NCBI GenBank assembly: GCA_025200525.1
Contig: CM045758.1
Location: 7,622,580 to 7,686,579, forward strand
Length of the DNA stretch: 64,000 bases
Direction: 5' to 3'
Origin: Camellia lanceoleosa
Taxonomy: Eukaryota > Streptophyta > Magnoliopsida > Ericales > Theaceae
This document shows, piece by piece, positions 55,147 through 64,000 of the stretch. The first letter of the stretch is position 1, and each line of letters starts with the position of its first letter. A program made the position numbers and the translations under genes. The notes under the pieces are model-generated. The model had not been told where the DNA came from, searched no databases, and saw only the letters and a list, made by a program, of their open reading frames with translations.

Positions 55147-56760
55147 CTACGCGGCCCTATCAAAGGCCATTTCGTTAGTTAAATTAAGTAGATCCATATC
55201 TCTATTTACATCGTTAGCCAACGTTAATCTAAGTCTACCTCGTCCCCTAACACTCCCCTCTACCGTTACAGCATCGCATCTCTCCACTACTGCCTCTGTT
55301 GGTCTCTGTTGAATATGACTAAACCATCTCAATCAATTCTCTCTCAACTTATCTTCTATCAGCGCTACTCCTACCTATTCCTAAATACACTCATTCATAA
55401 TTTTGTCTTGTCTAGTCTTGCCACACATCCACCTTAGCATCCTCATCTCAGCCACACTCATCTTATCCACATGTTATTTCTTGGTTGCCCAACTTTCTGT
55501 CCCATACAACATCGCTAGTCTAATAGCCATTCTATAGAACTTACCTTTTAGTCTAGTGGGTATTCGTTTATCGCACAGTACCCCAGATGCACTTCTCCAC
55601 TTACATCATCCCGAACCTTTAGATTCAAAAGCTTTTCTCCAAATCTCCAACTTTGTATTAATTCTTTCTCTAGTCTCATCCACTAGCACGATATCATCTG
55701 CAAAAAGCATACACAATGGCACGTCATCCTGAATATTTCTCGTCAACACATCCATAACTAAAGCAAAAAGATAAGGGCTTAAGGTAGATCCTTGGTGTAA
55801 CCCAACAATGATAGGAAATTCATTTGTCTCTCTAGTAGGCAATCTAATAATGGTCACCACCGCTTCATACATGTCCCTAATCACATCAATGTAACCTTTT
55901 GTCACCCATTTCTTCTCTAACACCTACCATATTATATCTCGGGACACTCTATCATATGCTTTCTCGAGGTCAATAAACACCATATGAATGTCTCTTTTCT
56001 TTTCTTTATACTTTTCTATTACTCTCCTCAAAAGATAAATCGCTTCCATTGTTGACCTGCCGGGCATAAACCCAATTGATTCTCTAACACCTCTGTTATA
56101 TCTCGCAATCGGCGTTCCATCAACCTCTTCCACACTTTCATTATATGGCATATTAGCTTGATTCCTCTATAGTTGTTACAATTCTGGACATCTCCTTTAT
56201 TTTTATATATTGGCACTAAAATACTCTTCCTCCACTCATCTGGTATGTCCCTAGTCAACAAAATTTTGCTGAACAACCTGGTCAACCAGGCAACTCCCTT
56301 TTTATCCAAACACTTCCAAGCTTCAATAGGGATATCATCGGGTCCTAAAGTCTTATTTGATTTCATCTTCTTAAGTGTAATCTCCACTTCAAAGTTCCTA
56401 ATCCTGCGATAAAACCTATAGTCTTGGTTTATCGTATTACTAGCCATTTCTTCCCCTATTGTCGTACCTCCATGTTCTTCATTTAATAGTTTCTCAAAAT
56501 AGTTCTTCCATCTCTCCTTAATCTCTTCATCCTTCACCAATACCTTAGAATCCTCACTCTTGATACACTTAACTTGATTAAAATCTCTTGTTTTCCTCTC
56601 TCCGTATCTTAGCAAGTTTGTATACTCTCTTCTCTCCTTCTTTACAATCTAGTATAGTGTATAGGTCATCATAAGCTTTCAACTTAGCCTCTCTCACTAC
56701 TTTTTTGACCTCCTTATTAGCCAATCTATAGCTCTTAAGGTTTTCCTCAGTTCTATCCTT
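55147..56760 (-). pseudogene. LINE reverse transcriptase and C-terminal tail
   Basis: 56615-56028 gives LRYGERKTRDFNQVKCIKSE, FEKLLNEEHG, KKMKSNKTLGPDDIPIEAWK, VPIYKNKGDVQNCNNYRGIK and LICHIMKVWKRLMERRLR. 56151-55924 gives IGFMPGRSTMEAIYLLRRVI and DLEKAYDRVSRDIIW (catalytic Asp). 55923-55606 gives [20 protein letters not shown] and [20 protein letters not shown] with the ADD box. 55332-55147 is the tail MRWFSHIQQRPTEAVVERCD...RGRGRLRLTL. Two frame or stop breaks (near 56030 and 55924) split it. All catalytic acids are present. Confidence 0.9.
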
Positions 56761-57078
56761 CTGTTACTTTTTAAAGCACTCTTTCTTTGCCTTAACTACT
56801 GCTTGAACATCTTCCTTCCACCACCAAGTTTCCCTAGCGGTAGGTCCTGTCCCTTTCGACTTTCCAAGCACTTCCCTTGAGATTCCTCTCATACAATTGG
56901 CCATCGAGTTCTACATAGTGTTAGCATCATCTTTCAAGTCCCCAGTACCTTCCTTATCCATTCTATTCTTAAATATTTTTAGTTTATCCCCTTTTAGGTC
57001 CCACCATCTCGTCCTACGACGCCCACCATCCTTCTTAGCTTGGTATTGCCCTCTAAAACATAAATCTAGTACCAAAAT

Positions 57079-57978
57079 CTAATGTTGAGAGGTTAGGCTC
57101 TCTCCAGGAATCACCTTACAATCATTGCATTTTAGGCGGTCCATTTTTCTCACTAAGAAGTAATCTTTTTGGCTCTTAACTGACCCACTCTTAAAAGTTA
57201 TCAAATGCTCTTCCCTCTTCTTATACATAGTATTGGCCACCACCAGGTCAGAAGCCAACGCAAAATCTAAGATACTCTCTCTAGCCTCATTTTTGTCACT
57301 AAAGTCGTATCCACCATGCACCCTTTCATAGCTTAGTTTATCTATGCCTACATAGCCGTTAAAATCTCCACCTACAACCAGGTTCTCTCCTACGGGCATC
57401 TCCTATAAGATCTCATCCATTTGCTTCCAAAAATCCCTCTTAGTCTTATCATCTAACCCTACTTGAGGGGCGTATGCACTAATAATGTTCACTATATTCC
57501 CTCCAATAACTAGTTTCACTAACATAATCCTATCCCCTTTCCTAATAACCGCCACTACATTCTCCACCAGACCCTTGGCAATTATGATTCCTACCCCATT
57601 CTTGCGTCTATTCTTACCACTATAATACAGTTTAAAACCGGTATCCTCAATTTCCCTAGCTTTCTCACCCATCCACTTAGTTTCTTATACGCAAACTATA
57701 CTAACTCTCCTCCTAATCATAACATTTACCAATTCCATCGTCTTACAAGTTAAGGTTCCTATATTCTAAGTGGCTACCCTAAACCTGTAGTCTTGGACTA
57801 GCTTCTTTACCCGCGCTCGTCTAGAAAAATGCGAAAACCTTTGTCCATTTTTCACCGCACCCAGGCGTCGATGCGACACCCCTTGCTCACTTTTTGAAAC
57901 ACCCGAGGGCAAGTGCAACGCGTTACTTAAGGGTAACGACCTATCATTTAAACGATTCAAAGTAGGATTCATTTTCAT
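57079..57978 (-). pseudogene. LINE endonuclease domain
   Basis: 57978-57766 is the N-terminus (MKMNPTLNRLNDRSLPLSNA... to RVAT), then TAG where RTE elements have Trp of WNIGT. The same sense continues NIGTLTCKTMELVNVMIRRR, SIVCVQETKWMGEKAREIED (Glu of the QETKW motif), GVGIIIAKGLVENVV, NIISAYAPQVGLDDKTKRDF (57672-57403) and LVVGGDFNGYVG, DFALASDLVVANTMYKKREE (57399-57079). This APE-type endonuclease nicks target DNA. The final SDH motif is replaced near SQKDYFLV, and stops lie at about 57768, 57690 and 57400. Confidence 0.87.
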
Positions 57979-58310
57979 AAGAGATCCGAACGGTTTTGTT
58001 TACGTGTTGGTTGTCGGTTACCTAACACACAACCCTCCTCCTTAACCCGAGCTTAGGACCCGCGGAGTTGTTAATAACCCCGGCGGAGTTGCATTCACAA
58101 AAACTATGCCATAAAAAAAATAAAAAAAAAATTAGATTCTGACTCTCATGTATGGTCAACACAAAACTATATCCCAAACTCTATATGAGTTAGACATTCA
58201 CAAAAATTATGTCATCAAGCAAAAACTACTTCCCAAGTCTCATGTACGGTCAATATATAACTATGACATCAAAAAAAAACTAGATCCCAATGCTTATGTA
58301 CGGTCCATCC

Positions 58311-60331
58311 TACGACATTTACGATAGTAGACTTGATGCTCTGTACATGTCAATGTAGATCCTAAACTTTGTCCATCAAGAACTTGCAGCATCCGACCAA
58401 TGGTTTCATACAGCATGTCAGGGTGCAAGACACACTCATCAATGCAGAGCCTATGGATCAGTAGCACCAACATTGAAAGCAACATCATTACACCGCAAAA
58501 AATTGATAAAAATCGTACTTAGTGTCGATTTATGGTGAACCACTTAAAAGTGAAATAAGTTAATTTACAATTTGCTTACCCACTCAAGATCCATGGTAAC
58601 ATCATTTTCGGACGTTGAACACATGGATCAAGCCGAGAGTGATGCGTGGGATTTTGAACAACCGGCTGAAACACGAGCATACCACTCACGGTGTCACATA
58701 CACATTCAAATGGGTTACCAGACAGCACACCACGAAAGTGTTATTGGACAACACATGATTCTCCCATTGCACCCATATCGTGTCATGGTATTGATACATG
58801 ATTCTGTACTTTCCTGGTTTACTGCCTCATGTAGCTCGAACATAAGATAATGGTGCTGGTGGGATGGTTTGGACCCTACCAAGCGTCAGAAACCCTATTG
58901 GGGTCATAGGGTTCAACAATATTAAACCATTTCAAATATCCGGTATAATATGCAACCTCATGAAGTGGATGGTGTGTCCTACATAAATGGTATGGATCCC
59001 ACTCTATCTATAACTAGGCAATGCGTAATGTTAGTTATGAAATCTTATTTTTTTTACAATATGACACTATTATAAGATGTCTAACCTCATTAGCACGTAG
59101 CATGTCAAGCTGCTCTTGTAATGTCTGCAAGTGGTCTTCTGTAAAACTCCTATCTCTCTGTGGACTCCAATGACAGACACGAGGTTGTTCATCAGAATAA
59201 GACAAATTTGGATGAGGCCTTCCTAAGCGAAAATGCTCATAAAGCCATGCTTCCAATAGCTTCAAGTACCCAGCAATCTGCTTAACACCAGCCCTACTAG
59301 CAAGTCCTAATTGTCTATACAGGAATGCCAAAGCTGCAGCACCTCATGCATATGAGCTAATACCATCAATGTCAGTCAACATGTGCAGGTAAGCAACGGG
59401 TACTCGAGTCCCACTCTTGTCGGTGAAGAGGGTATAACCTAATAAATATAGCAAGTAAGCTCTCGTTGCGTATTCTATGAAATTTGCATCATCTGTATCT
59501 TTAACTTCATGAAATCTGATTCTCAACCACTCTAGCTTCACGGATTGCCCACGAGATTGAATTAATTCTGCAAATGCATCATTTACTGGCACTCCCAAAG
59601 TAACACTCACTAGTTCAGCAGCCTCGTATCTTGTTAACTTAGGACATGACAAAGCCCAACCAGTGACTGGAATGCCAAGTATGGTCCGTACATCATCCAA
59701 CATGACAGTCATCTCATCGTCTGGCATGTGAAATGTATTTGTCTTTGGATGCCACCTTTCAACGAACGCAGATATTGCCACTCTATTGCCATTCCGTTAT
59801 GTGTGATCAATAAGGACACTAAGACCAGACTGCTCAACCAAATGTTGCCACCTAGCATTTTCAAGTGTTGGTGACATCCATGGCCACTTGGCAAACTTTC
59901 GAGAATGATTCAAACATTTAAGAGGTCCCCATTTCTGCATTTCACATAAAAATATAAATAATTTGAAGCATATAGTACATATAATTAGTTTATTGTTGAG
60001 AAATTCAAAAAATGCCTTATTGTTCCAAATAGCGGTAGCAACATAGTTCTGAAGCTAATTAGCAATGGGGATCTCTGGAGCACCCGAAATTGGTTCTGTG
60101 TTGTCATCGTCCACACCAACATCGTCCTCCATGAGGTCAACCTCTACACCAATATCATTATCGTCATCCTCATCCTCATCCTCTACACCAACATCGTCGT
60201 CAACATCATCATTATTCACATCCACATGGTCATCCTCCTCCAGGGACATTCACTTCCAATGCTTTAGATTGTATTTGCCTAGCACATCTTCTATTGGATG
60301 TCGTTGGTCTCTACGTGAGACACCACTAACC
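58311..60331 (-). pseudogene. MULE-borne plant mobile domain (PMD) gene
   Basis: Minus strand. The start near 60331 reads MVSGVSRRDQRHPIEDVLGK, then an acidic Asp-rich stretch (60249-60055). A spliced or broken join leads to 59940: QKWGPLKCLNHSRKFAKWPW, GLSVLIDHT, a stop, then SAFVERWHPKTNTFHMPDDE, MTVMLDDVRTILGIPVTGWA, the PMD signature, and VKLEWLRIRFHEVKDTDDAN. TGA at 59344-59346 replaces Trp before GAAALAFLYRQLGLASRAGV and LLEAWLYEHFRLGRPHPN (59331-59035). C-terminal fragments continue to about 58500 (FRGVLSGNPFECVCDTVSGM region on the minus strand). PMD proteins are frequent MULE cargo. At least two stops make it a pseudogene. Confidence 0.85.
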
Positions 60332-60343
60332 ATTTCTGTGTAA

Positions 60344-61727
60344 AAAAAAATATTAAACCCAATATCAGCAAAAAATCGAATATATTAAATGACTGATGTA
60401 AACAATATCAGCAAATAAACCACAATTTCATAGATAACATTCGATTTAAAAAAGAAAAATTTAATGTGCAAACGTATAGAAAGCGGAAAAAAATTCTAAT
60501 TATAGAAAAGCAAAATACATGATTTATTAATACATGATGTTTTAGAAAAAATTTATTAAAATGATAAGTAAAGGGGAACTTGGCAACATTTGAAACTTTT
60601 TTGTCCCAGAAAATTGCATCAGCATATTGCAAGAGGGGAACATATTTGCCTATTAATCCAAAAGTATGAGGTTGTAATATGAGTTCAAACTATAGAAACA
60701 ACAATAACTTTTAATAAACTTGGATTTGGGTGTGTTTGACTTCCATCTAACTTTCCCCAAGTGGACTTCAAATTGATTTTAGACACAAAGTAATAGAATA
60801 AAATGAAAAAAGAAACAAAAGACTCACGACATACTTCTTATAATTAATTTGTACATTGTTCCCAATTTGGCGCTAAATTGTCAAAAGTTAGAAGACCAAC
60901 TTGCTTGTTTTTCTGTAGTCACTATCTAGAATTGTTACGTATTGATAAGGTTTAGAACTTGGATTGGACTCTTGTTTTCTTCTCTTTCTTCTTTGTAAAT
61001 TTTAGGCTCATCTTAAGTGAAGTATTGTTTAGATACATGCATCAATGATTAAGAAGTGGACACGTGTTTCATAAAGGGTATTGGCACTTTAGTTGCATGT
61101 TTCACTTGGGGTCTTTTACAACAACTTGATCTATGAAGGGCCATGTTTTTAGTATTTTTGCATGAAGTTCTTGTAGACTATTGCCTAAATATTTAGATAG
61201 GTGATAATAAGTTATTTAACTTTGGGTGACTTGTTGCACAATTGGAATGCAATCTTGAAGTGTATAATCATCAAGGGCCCATTCAATACTACTATGATCT
61301 AAAAGTTAAAATTAATTAAATTCCAAGATCAAACCACCAAAGCTATGTTGGGAATGTGCTATTCTTTGTCTATTCAATAAAAATGATGACATAGACGATA
61401 TATATATATATATAGATATACACATCTATGTCTATCAATATAGAGAGAGAAAGAAGAGTTTTTTTCACTTACCTTTAATGAAAAGAATGAGTTCAATCGC
61501 TCACGCCCATCCGAAACCCTCCAAGTCATTGTCTACTCTTCTTCCCTCGCTACTCTTCTTTCCCCAAGATCGTTCTTCTACATCATTCTTTTCCTTCTTT
61601 TCCTCCAAAAGTATGTGGGTGTAAAGAGATGGTTTTGAAGAGTTTTTCACCATAGGGTTTGTTTTGGTAATTTATTGATGTAATGAGAATCTTTTTCTTT
61701 TCTTTTTCTTTTTTTGTGGTGTAATGA
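60344..61727. other. MULE right part, non-coding
   Basis: AT-rich DNA upstream of the PMD gene, no convincing gene on either strand. (AT)n/(AG)n microsatellite at 61399-61452. GGGTGTAAAGAGATGG at 61618 and GTGGTGTAATGAGATGG at 61718 repeat wording of the terminal repeat, so they may be subterminal transposase sites (inference). Confidence 0.5.
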
Positions 61728-61773
61728 GATGGAGGGTGTAAAAGGTAAAAGAGTGGTGTAAATAGAATCACCC
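61728..61773 (-). repeat. MULE right terminal inverted repeat
   Basis: Read inward on the minus strand: GGGTGATTCTATTTACACCA then CTCTTTTACCTTTTACACCCTCCAT (in two pieces). Mate of 37017-37062. Confidence 0.75.
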
Positions 61774-61782
61774 TTTTTAATT
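61774..61782. repeat. 9-bp target duplication of the MULE, right copy
   Basis: TTTTTAATT, identical to 37008-37016 and directly adjoining the terminal repeat. Confidence 0.75.
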
Positions 61783-62069
61783 TTAAAATAAAATATTCAT
61801 ATTTCATAACTTATCAAGATTTTTTGCATAATTACGATAAAACCTTCATCTAAATTACAACCACCAATAGTGGTAAATATTACCCAAAAAAGGACAAATG
61901 GAAAAATTTAAAATACAAGCCACCATGAGTAAATAATACCAAGTGAAAGGGCAAATTGAAAGATCGGGAAAAATCCAAACTAAAGACAAAGCTACTTATT
62001 AAGAGTATAAATTATTTGAGATTATTATTCAAAGGGGCTAGCTTCCAGCCTCGACGGATTAGAACGTAT

Positions 62070-62372
62070 TGTTGGGTTTAGGGGAGTCCATCACAAGTTC
62101 TGCTTTTGATTAGATCTCGTCGAAAGTATTTTATTCTTATAAAAATCACGTTGATCCGATATCGATAGCTACTTGATAGGATCATATTTTGTCAAAGGTA
62201 AATATAATTTTCAAAATAAATTATTGACAAAAATATAATCCCATCAAGCAACTATCGATATTTGACTAACGTGATTTTTTACAGGAAAAAATACTGATTT
62301 AACTCTACACATTGAACAATTTAGATTATCGAATAGATCTCGATGGGTCCCACGGCCCAACAACACCGACAA
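62070..62372. mobile_element. Hairpin-forming MITE-like element
   Basis: AAAAATCACGTTGATCCGAT and ATCGATAG (62135-62170) pair with CTATCGATATTTGACTAACG and TGATTTTTT (62245-62286). GATCATATTTTGTCAA (62181-62196) pairs with TTGACAAAAATATAATC (62224-62240). GATCTCGTCGAAAGTATTTT pairs loosely with the right side (AAAAATACTGATTTAAC). The ends carry GTTGGG and GGCCCAACAAC. The whole can fold into a long imperfect stem. Confidence 0.55.
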
Positions 62373-62705
62373 GCTTAATCAAAAGATTAAACAAATCGAA
62401 CCATTCATATAGTAGGGTTCATCCACCATATAAGAGTTATATAAAGTTATATATATCCAAATAGCCCCGATTGAATATTCAAATTGGAAAATCATTGAAG
62501 AATATATGAAGTTAACTAAGTTGATCACTTGTGCTTTATTTTATTTTTGTACAAATGTCACATGTCAATTATTGTCAAGTGTTAATTTACAAAGTGTCTA
62601 TCATATATTCCAATTATGACATTTGAGTTATTTAGTTGTAATTTATTATGTTATTAGTTATAATTTATTGTGATGTTTGTTATGGGAATCGGGAGAGAAG
62701 ATATT

Positions 62706-63013
62706 GTTGTGGGGCCCATTAGGCCCTTGTCCTAAGCTCGTGTCATTGATTCAACCATTTATATCATAAGATTTTTTAGTAGATTATCCATGAAAAAATT
62801 AGATCAATTGATTATCTCAGAATATTAAAACAAAATCACATAATTTTGATAATTTATTTTAAAATAGTTAGGATTTGGTCATGGGTTACACATGTATCAT
62901 TAACTTAATTTTTTTCTTTTATGCATAATATGTTTAACTTAACCTTACAATATGAACTGCCAGTATCATCTAAATAGACTTGAGACAAGGGCCCAATGGA
63001 CCGCATAACACCC
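62706..63013. mobile_element. MITE-like inverted repeat, about 308 bp
   Basis: GGGGCCCATTAGGCCCTTGT at the left and ACAAGGGCCCAATGGACC at the right (62987-63004) are imperfect inverses, extending outward as TGTGGGG and CACCCCA. Interior AT-rich and non-coding. No target duplication confirmed. Confidence 0.5.
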
Positions 63014-64000
63014 CATATGCTTGATTATGACCTATTATGATTATTATTTTGGTTATTGTCAATGTCTTTAATTATACCTTATATGATGTTTGAATATGAC
63101 GATTAAATTTTTTATAGTTATAACTAAAAATAATTTAATTATGGTATTTGTAATAATACAAATCCTTTTTAAGTATCATGTAATAACAAATTTTACAAAA
63201 CATGCTAATTCACATTTGTTAAGTAACTAAGAAATAAAGAATGTCTCACTAAGTGTAGTGTGATTTCATCGATAGAGAGTACCATTTAAACAATATCACA
63301 TAATATCGAATATTTAATGTTAAAATAGTATAATATGCAACCATTATTTATAGGAAAATCACAATACATTTGTACTTTCTTAAAATTATTACATATTGTT
63401 GAAAAGTTTATAACATTGTTTTTCAAGAGAAAAAATGTTAGAACTCACCCTTATGGACTAAGAATTTATCTCAAATGTGTTTGTATAGTAAAGATTGAAT
63501 TGATAAAGTGTGGGTGCACATATAAAATAAATTTAGCCATTAATTTCTTTTTCTAGGTAAATTTCAATTGATAAGAATGTATTTGTAGTGTTGTTGTTTT
63601 ACAAAAGGACAATAATTTTTTGGTTAATCTAATAAGCTTCCTAAATTTATCCTCTCACGATTTCGTAATCAACTATCTAATGTTAATTTAACCTAAATAA
63701 GATAAGGGCAATCTCATATGTGCAATCAATCCTTTGTTTTACAAAGGACAGTCACTTGTAAGGTAGAAAGCAAAAATTATACATTCTGGGTGTTTTGAAA
63801 AAATGGTTAAAAATTGATTTTTTTTTTTTTTTTTTTTTTTTTAACTTTTTTATGTGACAGGTGGCATGACCTAAAATGGGTTAAAAGTTGACTTTTGCCT
63901 TTTTTAACATATTCCCAAATGGCTCTATAAAACTAAAACTATTCAAATTTTATAAACACCTTCCAAAATTCCAAAAAATTACAATAACACAATAAAGTTG

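Larger units (their letters stand above)
55095..58090 (-). mobile_element. RTE-type LINE, near full length, 3.0 kb
   Basis: Flanked by the 16-bp duplication GCATTCACAAAAACTA (55079-55094 and 58091-58106). The minus strand has a leader, an apurinic endonuclease domain, a reverse transcriptase with FADD-type box, and the short C-terminal tail of RTE elements, in about 3 kb, which is the usual length. The 3' end reads CTTAAGGCTTGGTTT, with the last bases overlapping the target. It moved by target-primed reverse transcription. Stops in both domains show it is dead. Confidence 0.9.
54991..58310 (+). repeat. Short tandem array split by the LINE
   Basis: Units of roughly 65-75 bp contain CATTCACAAAAACTATGCCA, then ACTATATCCCAAACTC and TGTACGGTCAA. 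About 1.5 units precede the LINE (54995-55094) and about 3.5 follow it (58091-58310). Unit lengths vary because of A-runs. Non-coding. Confidence 0.65.
37017..61773. mobile_element. Mutator-like element of about 24.8 kb, with nested insertions
   Basis: Terminal inverted repeats of about 46 bp (37017-37062 and 61728-61773) match at some 42 positions and are flanked by identical 9-bp duplications. Inside are a MULE transposase-OTU gene (plus strand) and a PMD gene (minus strand), both known MULE cargo. Three guests sit inside with their own target duplications: a Tat retrotransposon (11.5 kb), a solo LTR (1.9 kb) and an RTE LINE (3.0 kb). Removing them leaves about 8.4 kb, an ordinary size for an autonomous MULE. 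All genes are decayed, so the element is dead. The alternative, two unrelated MITE ends that happen to share a nonamer, seems unlikely. Confidence 0.75.
61783..64000. other. AT-rich flank right of the MULE
   Basis: No gene recognised. Two hairpin-forming elements (62070-62372 and 62706-63013) are listed separately. The rest is AT-rich with a long T-run at 63820-63842. Short open frames such as 63335-63556 have no motif. Confidence 0.5.

Overview
This is nuclear DNA of a flowering plant, probably a eudicot. It is AT-rich, has spliced gene relics with GT/AG borders, and is built almost entirely from plant transposable elements. They include Ty3/gypsy chromovirus and Tat-type retrotransposons, an RTE-type LINE, a Mutator-like element (MULE), hAT-, CACTA- and Tourist-like elements, and two plant mobile domain (PMD) genes. 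I see no intact single-copy host gene, no rRNA or tRNA gene and no CRISPR. The only host-like gene is an ankyrin-repeat/PGG membrane protein present as two decayed copies. The species cannot be named from sequence alone.

Layout. (1) 1-3839 is the 3' end of a plus-strand LTR retrotransposon: antisense genes (one a PMD pseudogene), a polypurine tract, and a 789-bp 3' LTR with ends TGTTGGC/GCCAACA. (2) 4498-30324 is a giant imperfect inverted duplication centred at about 20,323 with an 18-bp spacer. Each arm carries one copy of the ankyrin/PGG gene, pointing toward the centre. The left arm is split by a 9.46-kb chromovirus (9649-19107, GTTAG target duplication) and holds three small private insertions. 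The right arm is split by a hAT-like element (25409-27659), a TTA-flanked TIR element (27924-29472) with a CACTA-like element inside it, and a GC-rich TIR element (29681-30138). Each arm supplies the empty site for insertions in the other. (3) 30325-37016 is old repeat-derived DNA: a copia-like LTR fragment, a MITE holding a solo LTR, and a diverged direct duplication. (4) 37017-61773 is best read as one Mutator-like element of about 24.8 kb, with ~46-bp terminal inverted repeats and a perfect 9-bp target duplication TTTTTAATT. It carries a FAR1-like/MULE-transposase/SWIM/OTU gene on the plus strand and a PMD gene on the minus strand. It was later invaded by an 11.46-kb Tat-type retrotransposon (37361-48822, GTTGG duplication), a 1886-bp solo LTR (51110-52995, GTTTG duplication) and a near-complete RTE LINE (55095-58090, 16-bp duplication). 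(5) 61783-64000 is AT-rich DNA with two hairpin-forming MITE-like elements.

How the parts relate. Without its guests the MULE is about 8.4 kb. It encodes a transposase fused to an OTU-like cysteine protease domain, plus a PMD protein. The Tat element carries a spliced antisense gene of its own (Transposase_28-like domain, basic linker, coiled coil, acidic tail) and a 55-bp minisatellite between integrase and 3' LTR. So PMD genes occur here in two unrelated transposon classes, and antisense accessory genes in two retrotransposons. All the large elements are disabled by stops and frameshifts. Many of the disabling changes are G-to-A or C-to-T, as expected of methylated, silenced DNA.

Limits: everything is from reading the sequence by eye. 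Domain names rest on recognised motifs, no database search was run, and identities are hand counts.
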